This document shows positions 1 through 8,805 of a stretch of DNA of 64,000 nucleotides, one piece after another. This stretch comes from Hyaloperonospora brassicae (taxonomy: Eukaryota; Oomycota; Peronosporomycetes; Peronosporales; Peronosporaceae), in contig CANTFL010000183.1 in assembly GCA_947650285.1 (NCBI GenBank), positions 186,001-250,000 on the forward strand, in the 5' to 3' direction. The first letter of the stretch is position 1, and each line of letters begins with the position of its first letter. Position numbers and translations under genes: made by a program. The notes under the pieces are model-generated. The model saw only the letters and a program-made list of their open reading frames with translations. It did not search any database and had not been told where the DNA came from.

Positions 1-479
1 TGAGAATGAGCATGTAGGCTTGACGCCGCCAGCGCATACGTGCGACTTCCTTCTTGCAAGTAAAAACATGCGACAACTTGCAGCGCTTACACAAGAATCT
101 GTCAGAGCTTGATAGGCGATCACTTTCGGCTCTTCCTTGTAGCAGTGCCCGCTCCCGTACGACGTCATGAGTTTGCACGAACGAAGCGTCTGAATCATAG
201 ACCATGACGTCGTTCATCATCAGCAAGTCAATGTGCAGCGAGACCTCGCGATGAAATATGGATGTCGATCGAGATAAATTTGACACACAGCTGCGCATGT
301 GGTAGTCCAGAACGTTTCCCGCTTGTGCTTGACGTGAGTTTGTTGGACGCCAAGTTCCATCCGGACCGAGCGGGCATTCAACTATCACCATGTTTTCGGT
401 ATGGGCGGTGACACAGCTGGGTAGAGCTGACTTGTCAACCAGGCTGTTCCTCTAATCAGTGCACGTTGTATATATCCTG
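1..479. other. No gene recognised; probable LINE 5' flank
   Basis: No reading frame of convincing length or composition is present. The stretch lies directly upstream of recognisable LINE reverse transcriptase and is probably a decayed upstream part of the same LINE, but I see no endonuclease motif that proves this. Bases 472-488 are repeated exactly at 11294-11310, inside or beside the other end of the same LINE. Confidence 0.4.
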
Positions 480-817
480 TACGGGCACATTACCCCGGGC
501 CATTAGCGATTCGCTGCAGAGTTTTGTCCACGGGCGTCAGATGTCGAAACCATTCATGATGATGATGGCTTAACTTTCAACAGCAGCACGGCGGATGGAC
601 ATGCCAGCCGACCAGAGCAGATGCATCTTGCTATTAGACTTTCGAAAAGCGTACGATACAGTGGATCGCGATTTCCTGTTCGAAACTTTACGCCTCTTTG
701 GATTTGACGAACGGTTTGTTGACCTCATGCGACGCATCCAATCAGGCACGTCAGCACGCTTTGTGGTGAACGGTTGCCAGCCCCGGGCACTACCGGTCAG
801 CTCTGGCATTAGGCAGG
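480..817 (+). pseudogene. LINE reverse transcriptase, 5' part (interrupted)
   Basis: This is the N-terminal part of a non-LTR retrotransposon reverse transcriptase. The open segment at 595-822 contains the core motif LLDFRKAYDTVDRDF, which carries the first catalytic Asp, and ends at SSGIRQ, the first half of the conserved G-x-RQGCPL block. Upstream, about 515-590, FVHGRQ matches the usual GFVPGRQ motif, followed by an in-frame stop. The frame is cut at 817 by the Ty3/Gypsy insertion and resumes at 8806. It is a dead remnant. What is seen are the motifs and the split; which LINE clade it belongs to is not established. Confidence 0.85.
813..817 (+). repeat. Target-site duplication, left copy
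   Basis: GCAGG directly precedes the left LTR and is repeated at 8801-8805 directly after the right LTR. A 5-bp direct repeat is typical of Ty3/Gypsy integration. The two copies are identical, which fixes both ends of the element. Confidence 0.95.
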
Positions 818-1210
818 TGTGACGGGACACACCCTTGCGTGAACTGAACGCAAGGGTATCGGTGCCCCGACAGACGTACACAAGGCAAGCGAGGAAGCGT
901 AGGTAAGGTAAAAGCAGAACTGTTATATTAATATAATTAAGTCTTTGACCACTGTCTCTCTGTTTGACTTGACTTAATTATACTAATCTAACTGAGTGTA
1001 TGGTGACGTCTCGTCACCACTCATTGCGCGCGTCTTGCGGCGATTGGTGGGTTGATATCATCAAGATATCAACCAATGAACAGACTCTTTGGTCGACCCT
1101 TCAATATCACCACTATTGGTGATATTGTTCAAAGAATATTCAACGTAATATTCTTTATTGTCATTATCTCTTCAAATGACAATTTCCATGTAACGAGCTG
1201 CCCCGTTACA
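818..1210 (-). repeat. Left LTR (3' LTR of the minus-strand element)
   Basis: The 393-bp repeat matches 8408-8800 at roughly 97-98% by eye. Its ends have the form TGTAACGGG...CCCGTTACA, here with TGTGACGGGA at the outer end. It is almost entirely made of local hairpins, for example arms 831-840/848-857, 1051-1059/1065-1073, 1102-1111/1118-1127, 1131-1140/1147-1156 and 1157-1164/1176-1183. For the plus-strand gene at 1339 this LTR lies upstream and could supply an antisense promoter; that role is inference. Confidence 0.95.
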
Positions 1211-1221
1211 TCACCCCCTAA
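1211..1221 (-). other. Polypurine tract
   Basis: Read on the minus strand this is TTAGGGGGTGA, immediately before the 3' LTR. It is the expected position and composition for the polypurine primer of plus-strand DNA synthesis. Confidence 0.75.
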
Positions 1222-1338
1222 CTGATAGTCACCGTGTGACTATCGAAAATATGGTGGCCACCCGTTGGCCACCATTGGGACAGGAAGCACTTGTTGGGTC
1301 CGTTCCATTCACTTTCCGCTTGACCTCGCATAGTTAAC

Positions 1339-2946
1339 ATGTCTACGCGAGGTGACTCAAGACCCGCACAGCCCGGTGCTGTGCCAGCCTCTGCGGCAGA
1401 CGATTTGTCATCTGCTGCTCCTTCTCTGCCTACAGCAACAGGTGCTGCAGGTGCACGCGGTACCACATCGCGTGCGCATGATGACCCCGACATTGAGGTC
1501 ATCTACTCTGGCGAGTCAGACGTGTCTGACTCGGGAAATGTATCAGAGGAGTCTCGATCACCGGCGACGCCTCAGTATTCGCCAAAGCCACTGCCGAACG
1601 AACGGACTCGTGAGTTGCATCACAGTCTGTTCAGCAGTGATGATGAAGGTCATCAGATTGGTGAGGAGTGTTACTCCTTACCACCGCCGACTTGTGCCTC
1701 TTCGCACGGGCGTGATGACGATGGCGTGAGCCGTCGTCAATCTGGGAGCCGTGGTACCGACAAGGTACCACTGTGAGGCGTGATGAGCTGAAACCGTGGC
1801 GTTTTCCCGAACGGGTCATCAATATCTTGTCTCACGAGACAAGCCAACACCATCGAATACCCTTATTCGATGCGACTGAGCTTCACGGCTTGAGTTCCAG
1901 CGCGGAGAACTTTCGCGCTGAAGGATTTTTTATCTGGATGTCTTTCTTAGACATCGATAATATAACGGCAACCAAAAGCGTGACAAGGCCTCGCTTTTGG
2001 CTGCGTGGAACGCATTCGTTTATACGTAAAAAGTTTCGGACGAGAAGGGTGGCTCAAGAAACTTGAGGCGACACGCCTCAGGTTCGAAAAGCGAACGCCA
2101 ACCGGTGCCAGGTACCGGTTGCACTGTTTGTCGAGTGATGCAGAATTTCCTTGCCTCACATGGGGAGACCCTTGTGCGAGTTGTGTTACAACTCGCAGCG
2201 TGCACATAGGGATGTGTACTCCCTAAGTTCGCCCTGGGGAAGGGCACACATCTTGGCTGAGATGCGTGACGCGATCGCAAACTTGCAATCCGTCTACAAG
2301 CGCCTAGGGCGCGTGTTTACCGATGGGCCACATGACTCATCGGATGGGTCTCGTCATACTGGCGGACGAGACCTTCAACATCCATCAACAGCATGAGAGC
2401 GGGGCTCCCAGCTGTTCCAAGAGGGTAGATACCCCCGCCAATGGACGAGGTAGCTCGTCCTTGATCCTGAATCGTCACGGTGATTCAAGATACGCTCCAC
2501 TAGAAAGCGTTGATCATCGTGAGCATCCACCAAAGGATGTGGTGGAGGAGGAAAGACCTCCTCCAGAGCCCCAGGCCCACCATCTCGACCCTTACGAGAT
2601 GGATCGCGCAATCGATGAATTGCGCGATGACTTGAAGCACGAGCGCGACCGTCGCTACGCTTTGACTGATACCGTGCGAAAGAACCGCTAGGATCACGAG
2701 GCTGATCGGGCGAGGGATCGCGCCGGTTATGCCACAGCGCAGCTTCAGGTCGAGCGGGATGTCCGCTCCCTATTCGGCGAGCTGGCGACAGCTCGCGGGA
2801 AGATATCTCGGTTGAGCTTCGAGGTATCATATCTGCGCGACCAGAAGGATCGTCTGGAGCGCGAACGCAAGAACTTGATGGATGTTCTTGAACGTGGGGG
2901 CTATCTTCATCGGAAGAAGAAGGCTCGTACTGACAGTAAGGCCTGA
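1339..2946 (+). pseudogene. Antisense gene inside the Gypsy element, C-terminal coiled coil (decayed)
   Basis: A plus-strand gene runs against gag-pol. The first 145 residues (1339-1776) are open and acidic/Ser-rich. A middle part follows with an aromatic segment (FRAEGFFIWMSFLDIDNI, 1909-1962) and a CxxC pattern near 2170-2200. The last part (about 2500-2946) is a Glu/Arg/Asp-rich heptad-like coiled coil ending in a basic tail and TGA at 2944-2946. Reading requires frame changes near 1770, 2010-2040, 2150-2190 and 2320-2390, plus one stop at 2689-2691. From 2317 it overlaps the end of pol. Composition and continuity suggest a former protein; function is unknown. Antisense genes in this position are known in some plant Tat-lineage elements and in HTLV-1 (HBZ), but I see no homology to them. 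Confidence 0.6.
2317..2924 (-). pseudogene. pol C-terminus: disordered linker and chromodomain
   Basis: After the integrase C-terminal block come about 130 residues rich in Ser, Pro, Asp and Arg, then a chromodomain with the pattern FLVERIL...SYLVHWRGY....NSWEPR (about 2385-2490). Such chromodomains bind modified histone tails and target integration to heterochromatin. The open frame stops at 2375. A shifted frame continues with GLVRQYDETHP and a TAA at 2317-2319, so a frameshift lies near 2385. The linker is unusually long, and it is exactly the part overlapped antisense by the coiled-coil gene on the other strand. Confidence 0.85.
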
Positions 2947-4368
2947 GCCTCCCCACGTAAAACGTAGGATGCGTGCGCATATTACGTGGCAATTCGATCG
3001 TGTATGCATTGCCCTTGCGATGCAACACTCGAAATGACCCAATGTATTTCGGCAGTAGTTTACTACTGCCGACACTAGTGACTGCATGTCCAGGTAAGTT
3101 TACCGTAGACAGTAGTACTAGGTCGTTGTCCTTAAATGAAAGAACATTTGCTCTTCCATTCTTGTCTTCGTTCCGTTTCTGACGGTCCACCGCATTTGCG
3201 ATGGAGTCCTGAACGAAACGGACTACCGCTTCTCGAGTCAACAGGAAGTTCTCTGCTGACTCTTTGTTTTGTCTTTCAGTGCGCTTCGTGCGCACTGCTA
3301 AGAGATTGCTCTCTTCATCAGCGAGGTTGTCTTCTTCCTCGCTGGCATATTCGTTGACGATGCTGAATATACCAGCATCGTCATCATCATCCGAGTCAAT
3401 ATTAGCGTCATCGCTATTATTGAGGTGATCTTCTTCATCAATGTCGACCTGGTCGACATCGGCATCATACGTGACGACGTTAGCGTCGACACGTGATGAG
3501 CAAGAGCCAAAACGGCTTTTGCTCGAGCGAGTCCCTCCCCCCTTATCCAAGAGTCACACTCTAGAAGGGCGGGCACACGTGAATGGCGCAATCCATTCAC
3601 GTAAAACGGTGTGTGCTGTGTGGAAGCATGCACCGAATTATTGATGGCGAATTCCACCATGGGTAGGAATTCACTCCAACTCGGAAACGAGTGGACATGT
3701 CCTCGAAGGATCTCTTCGAGGACACGGTTCGCACGTTCCGTCTGACCATCTGTTTCGGGATGGTCAGAAGTAGACATCGTCAATCGTGTTCCGAGAGAAC
3801 GGAACACGGTTTGCCAAAATGCCGCCGTGAACCGAGGGTCACGGTCGGATACGAGTTCACGGGGTAACCCATCCAGTCTAAAGACCGTGTCGAGAAAGAC
3901 ACGGGCACAACCTTGAGCCTTGATTGACTCGGTTACAGCAGCAAGATGGACCATCTTGCTGAACCGGTCAACAAACACAAGAATACCATTATTCTTGTGA
4001 GCGTCTTCGGGAAAACCGAAGACGAAGTCCATTGAAACGGACTGCCAGAACTCTGTCGGAACAGGCAGAGGCTGCAATGGCGCACGGGATGAAGGACTAG
4101 GCTTCGCCCGTTGACAGAACTCTCAAGCACGTATGTACTTGCGGACAAACTGATACTCGCGTGGCCAGTAAAAGTCACGACTTATCGTTAGGTAAGTCTT
4201 TTCTCTACCACGATGGCCGCCTGTTGGGGCATCGTGACACTCATACATGATGCGTAAACTCAAATCATGATGAGCTGGTACGACGACACGAGGCGTGTCG
4301 TCGGCAACAGCTGTATTGTACAGCAATCCGTTGCGTGTCGTATACCGATCCTCTTTGGATCGGTACAA
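2925..4368 (-). pseudogene. pol: integrase
   Basis: The order is a zinc-binding HHCC domain (4123-4368), the DDE core and a C-terminal GPY/F-like block. The core shows Asp in MDFVFGFP, Asp in VSDRDPRF and Glu in the TERANRVLEE segment. The C-terminal block ends RTHPTFYVGRLRPY. In the HHCC domain the first Cys of the CxxC pair is a TGA stop right after KYIRA; the second Cys is still there. A frameshift near 3540 moves the frame between the core and an acidic Asp-rich stretch before the C-terminal block. Integrase inserts the cDNA and generates the 5-bp duplication seen here. This copy cannot encode a full product. Confidence 0.93.
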
Positions 4369-4418
4369 AGCCGGTTAATTTTTTTTAGATTTACGAGATG
4401 GATTCACTAGATGATCCA

Positions 4419-4925
4419 TCAAGCGCAGAAGATCCTTATCTTCTGCGTAAGCCTTTTCACGTCGTCAAGTAAACTTGACGACGGAACGCTGACTGACAGT
4501 GTCGCAACAGTGGGCTTATCCTCACTGTTTGGTTGATCGTCCGGCTTAAAATCGGGCCGGCGCGAGAGCGCATCCGCGACGACGTTTAGTCGTCCTGGTT
4601 TATACTCCACGGAATAGTTATACTCCGCGAAGAAAGACAGCCACCTCTCCATCCTTTGCGAGAGGTGTGAGCTGTTTACAGCCGTGCGTAGTGACGCATG
4701 GTCCGTATAGACAACAAACGGTCTATCTCCCAAGAGATAGAAGCGGAACTTAGCCAGTGCGGACTTCATGGCAAGGAGTTCCTTGTCATGCACTGGGTAA
4801 GTGCGCTCAGCTGCTTACAGCTGACGCGACTAATAACAGATGACGCGCTCCGCGCCATCTGCGTCGAACTGCATCAACGCACAGCCGATTGCAAAATCGC
4901 TGGCGTCACAGACCACATGAAATGG
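4419..4925 (-). pseudogene. pol: RNase H domain
   Basis: The domain begins at FHVVCDASDFAIGCALMQ and continues with HDKELLAMKSALAKFRFYL and YTDHASLRTA, the usual RNase H signature of Ty3/Gypsy pol. It ends with RLNVVADALSRRP. Two in-frame stops (TAG then TAA, about 4817-4830) break the segment between the first and second motif. A frameshift near 4455 separates it from the integrase frame. RNase H removes the RNA template during reverse transcription. Confidence 0.92.
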
Positions 4926-6405
4926 TCTATCCTGATCTGCAATCGCCAAGATCGGCGATTGCATCAAGCTTTGCTTGATACCCTCAAAGGAACGCTGGCA
5001 CTCAGCGTTCCATGACCACTTGACATCTTTCTTGAGCAACCAAGAAAGATGAACAGTCATCTCGGCGAAGTTGCGCGAGTACATGTGCAAGTACGCCGCT
5101 AGACCAAGGAACTTCCTCAGTCCCTTGACATCGACTGGCACTGGCCAGTCGGTGATCGCCTTGATCTTTTCGGGAACAGGGCGTACGCCGTGTTTACCCA
5201 CGATGCACCCAAGAAGTTGTATTTCGCTAGCCGCGAATATACACTTCTTGAGGTTGGCGTACAACTTATGCTTGCGCATAAGTTGAAGAACCTGACGAAC
5301 GTGAGGTCTGTGAACTTCAACGTCCGTCTTTCCGTCCATAGCCCGGCTATGGACGAACACATCGTCGAAGTAACTCGGTGCGAAGTCTCGCACCGGTCTC
5401 AACTGATTTGTGACACATCTGTTCGATGTTGCAGTGGCGTTAATAAGCCCCTGTGGCATAACCAGCCACTCCCACAGCATCCCGCTGGGGGTACTCACTG
5501 CTGTGAACGGGATGTCCCGTTCACGCATGAGGATCTGATAGAATCCATCCATCAGATCCATGGACGAAAAGATGGTACTCTTTGACATACCATCTATGAT
5601 TACGTCCTTCCTCGGTATCGGCGTCTGAGCCGGTACCGTTGCAGCATTCAATTTTTATGAATGCGTGTACTATCCGCCATCCTCCTGTGGCCTTTCTCAC
5701 ACAGAAGATCGGAGAGCTGTGAAGGGATGTTGATTCCCTCACATGGCCCGCTGCTAAGCGATCGGCAAAGAACTTGTCGATCGCTAGTACTTGTTAACGA
5801 GGCAGTGGCCACTGCTTCATGACACAGTACTTCGAGCCCGGTTTGAGCTCGATCTCGTGTCGAGTGCCTTTTTCCTTAAGCAACGCGCAAGGTACGGATT
5901 CAGGGAACACATCCCTGAATTCGATCAAATCCTTATACAAAGGATTTGCCTGAAGTGACTCCCAGGATTGAGACGTGTATCGCTCAATCCGAGTCTGCTC
6001 ATCGAAGACACTTTCGTCCATCGATGAGCTGCTGAGATCCCGTTTGTTCTCAGCAAATACTGTTGCCGACCGAATATCGGCCACATACTCATCCTCCGTG
6101 ACGAGTATGCAGATCTGCTTGACTTTGCCACTACGCAGATCACGCAAGAACCATTTTGGTTCTAGCGTTGGCAACTGAGTTATTTCCGAAGTTGAGTTCG
6201 GAGGCACAATCAGATCAAGCGTATAAGCGCCTACGCTTGATCCGTCCTTAACCAAGACGTTCAACGTCTCGGTTTCTTCCTGGGAACTTGCTTCCACAGG
6301 TTGCTGAGGGCCTGATCCCTCAGCAAGCGACTCTTGAAGAATTCCTTCCTCAAGTACGTGGGTACTTATTCCCTCGACGTCTTCTGACTGTGGCTGTGCA
6401 ACCAC
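4926..6405 (-). pseudogene. pol: linker and reverse transcriptase
   Basis: The linker 5930-6405 is acidic and unremarkable. The RT begins around FRDVFPESVP and runs through the conserved KPGSKY..KQWPLPR, FCVRKATGGWRIVHAF, FSSMDLMDGFYQI and the catalytic box SYFDDVFVHSR, then LRKFLGLAAYL. Breaks are a TAA in place of the codon after PLPR (about 5794) and a +1 frameshift near 5655 in a run of A. YFDD instead of YVDD/YLDD is common in Ty3/Gypsy and need not be a defect. Hairpins continue through the coding sequence, including one overlapping the codons just before YFDD. Confidence 0.95.
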
Positions 6406-6422
6406 AGTCAGGCACCGATCCT

Positions 6423-7068
6423 CTACGGTCGACTCTCCAGTCGACCTAGGATTTCAATGTTGCCCTCTGGAGGCAACAGCTTTCTTCTGTTTAAGATGCT
6501 GCCCGCTAGGCATGCATCCATGTTCCGGTCCACTCGACTAATTCGAGTGGTGGACCTTCGGCGCAGCCTGTACTCCTGTACAGCCGCCGGGAGCTTGCTC
6601 CACAACGTAGTGATCAACTACACTGTTATCTTGTGCAGTCGTGCTAACGAACGTACCGCAAGTGAGGCCATCGCACTCACTCGCAGAACATCCACACGCT
6701 TGTGGACGCTCCAAGACGTTCATCAGATGGCCATCTGATGAACAAGCGGCATACAACTTCACGGATTGATGCTGCCAGCTCACTCTTGGCTCGTAACTTC
6801 TGATCCAAGGTAATCCCAGGATGACATCAAATTTTTCATTCAGATCTAGTACGATGAAGTCATCATCGTACTGTTCGCCCTCTAACGTGTAGTGGATTCC
6901 TACTACATGTTTCTCAACGGTAATCGATGCGCCTGTTGCAAGGCGCACCGTCATCCTCGTGAGGGGAATGTCGCGCTCAACGAACTTGAGCCTACGACCC
7001 TCTAGTGACTGGCGTCGAACAAAGTTGTTTGACGCCCCACAGTCTACTAGGGCTAAAGCTACAAATCA
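6423..7068 (-). pseudogene. pol: retropepsin-like aspartic protease
   Basis: The active-site block reads ALVDCGASNNFVRR, a DCGA variant of the D-S/T-GA motif, followed by TVRLATGASI and, later, the flexible-strand equivalent FDVILGLPWIRSYEP. That is a single pepsin-like lobe of the retroviral type. A TGA at 7066-7068 marks a frameshift or stop just upstream of the active site. Protease would cleave the Gag-Pol polyprotein. Whether Cys in the active-site motif is tolerated in this family is not something I can decide from one copy. Confidence 0.88.
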
Positions 7069-8363
7069 TTTGTCGCTTTCAACTTCAAGGTGATGAGCGA
7101 TACGTCGTCACCAGGTGCAGAGACACACAATGATTGTGTATCTGGAGCAACTTTCGTCAAGAGGTTTGCAATTTTTCCTGAGTTGCTGGATCAGTAGGGC
7201 GCTCCGCCCCTACTGACCCCGACCAAATTTAGATGGTCCGTCTTGCTGTTGCAGCTTCGCAACAGCGCTGGACCCACGCCCATTTCCCTTTCTGTCAAAT
7301 GGTCGTCCATTATGCTCAGTACTGTTTGGTACTGGGCGTGGAGCACTACCCTCGTATGCGTAGTGCCCTAAATTTTGACAGCGATTGCACTTCTGCAATC
7401 GCTTGTTGTTTGAAGAGCGAGGTCTCTTGCTCTCAACATAGCAGAGATCCATTGGTTCCGGACCTCCGATCTATTGTCGTCTCGGTGGACGATAAGAGTT
7501 TGAGCTAGCATGAGCCTGTCTCATGCTAAAGGCTTCCAGTTCCGCGGCTGATATCGCATATTCCAGCGTATTCAGCTCAAGGCAGAACAGGTGGCTCCTG
7601 AAGGGCCCTTCTGCGAGCCCTTGCATGAACACCGTAATCAACATGTGTTCATTTACCGGGTTGGAAGTTATACTACTCGCAAGGAGTCGTATATGTTGTG
7701 CGTAAGCGTGAACATCACGCTTACCCAGCTTGAGTTTCAGTAGCTCTAAACGATCTCTGAACTCAGCGCGTGGCGGCTCAAACGTTTGTCTGAGCCAAGA
7801 CTTGAAGTCATCTAGCGACCTAAACACATTTGGGTTGCTACTCTCAAGCCCCAGAGACCAAGTTTTGGCACGCCCTGCCAAGTGGGTTTGAGCAAATGAA
7901 ACTCACATTTGCTCATCTTCGACGCGACGAGCCCTTAGGGCTCTGTCGAGTTCGACAAACCACAGTAACAGGGAATCTTCCGGGAATCCACAGTACTTTG
8001 AGTTGTCAACTTTTATGACCTCGGGACGACACATTCGCGTCTTCCCGCCCACAGCAGCATGGAATTGCTGCTGTCTCAACAGCTCCGTCTGTTGAGCACC
8101 GAGTTCTCTCAACTGCTCGGCCTGTTGAGAGCCTTGCTGGTGAAGCAAGGCTACTTTCTCCCTTTCAGCGACAAGTTCATGTAGAATGAACCCCGCTATA
8201 GCGTAATGTTGTTGGTCTCTTCTAGAGACTCCAACATGACGCTAATGGCGATCTCGCCTACGGTAGAACTCATTCGTTCTACCTCACCCCATTCGATGTC
8301 ACTCAAATGGGTAAACCCTTCACGCGTGGCGTGAAAGGTCTCTTCATCATCCAACATGTTCAT
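7069..8363 (-). pseudogene. gag: capsid and zinc knuckle
   Basis: I place the start at ATG 8361-8363, in a frame running MNMLDDEE... for about 50 codons to a frameshift near 8210. The main capsid part (Retrotrans_gag type) contains FPEDSLLLWFVELDRAL, LAGRAKTWSLGLE, FKSWLRQTFEPP and KLGKRDVHAYAQHIRLLAS. It has an in-frame TGA at 7903-7905 and a TAG near 7471. The zinc knuckle reads CNRCQNLGHYAYEG: the fourth ligand Cys is Gly here (TGT/TGC to GGT), so the CCHC finger is broken. Gag and protease are in one frame apart from the shift near 7068, suggesting a single gag-pol frame originally. Confidence 0.92.
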
Positions 8364-8387
8364 GTTGGATGTTGTGGTCCTTGGAAG

Positions 8388-8405
8388 GACTACAAAAAGC
8401 TACCA
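8388..8405 (-). other. Primer-binding site
   Basis: On the minus strand, two bases after the 5' LTR end (8408), the sequence reads TGGTAGCTTTTTGTAGTC. A leading TGG complementary to a tRNA 3' CCA is the standard primer site. The matching tRNA would end in GCTACCA; I do not assign its identity. Confidence 0.7.
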
Positions 8406-8407
8406 GG

Positions 8408-8800
8408 CGTAACGGGGCACACCCTTGCGTGAACTGAACGCAAGGGTATCGGTGCCCCGACAGACGTACACAAGGCAAGCGAGGAAGCATAGGTAAGGTA
8501 AAGGCAGAACTGTTATATATATATAATTAAGTCTTTGACCACTGTCCCTCTGTTTGACTTAACTTAATTATACTAATCTAACTGAGTGTATGGTGACGTC
8601 TCGTCACCACTCATTGCGCGCGTCTTGCGGCGATTGGTGGGTTGATATCATCAAGATATCAACCAATGAACAGACTCTTTGGTCGACCCTTCAATATCAC
8701 CACTATTGGTGATATTGTTCAAAGAATATTCAACGTAATATTCTTTATTGTCATTATCTCTTCAAATGACAATTTCCATGTAACGGGCTGCCCCGTTACA
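8408..8800 (-). repeat. Right LTR (5' LTR of the minus-strand element)
   Basis: The 393-bp repeat ends TGCCCCGTTACA at 8800 and begins with CGTAACGGGGCA at 8408 (first base T to C). It carries the element's promoter region for minus-strand transcription; an AT-rich TATATATATA run lies near 8513-8526. The terminal 22 bp are themselves a near-perfect palindrome, so each element end can fold back on itself. Confidence 0.95.
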
Positions 8801-8805
8801 GCAGG
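8801..8805 (+). repeat. Target-site duplication, right copy
   Basis: GCAGG is identical to 813-817. With one copy counted, the LINE codons read straight through the insertion point in frame. Confidence 0.95.

Larger units (their letters stand above)
818..8800 (-). mobile_element. Complete Ty3/Gypsy retrotransposon with chromodomain, degenerate
   Basis: The 7,983-bp element has two 393-bp LTRs, a 5-bp target duplication, PBS and PPT. On the minus strand the domains run gag, aspartic protease, reverse transcriptase, RNase H, integrase, chromodomain, which is the order of chromovirus-type Ty3/Gypsy elements. By eye the two LTRs differ at about nine or ten of 393 positions, nearly all transitions, so insertion is fairly recent. 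Several point stops and frameshifts make this copy non-autonomous. Two features are odd. The whole element is packed with short perfect inverted repeats, and a plus-strand gene occupies 1339-2946. The element sits inside a LINE reverse transcriptase frame. Confidence 0.97.

Noticed and set aside
1947..2280. Minus-strand frames between the chromodomain and the 3' LTR
   Set aside because: No recognisable pol or env-like motif; composition fits shadows of the plus-strand gene. No envelope-like gene is supported.
818..8800. CRISPR-like array as an explanation of the regular palindromes
   Set aside because: Each stem has a different sequence, there is no common repeat or spacer arrangement, and the sequence encodes a retrotransposon in a eukaryote.
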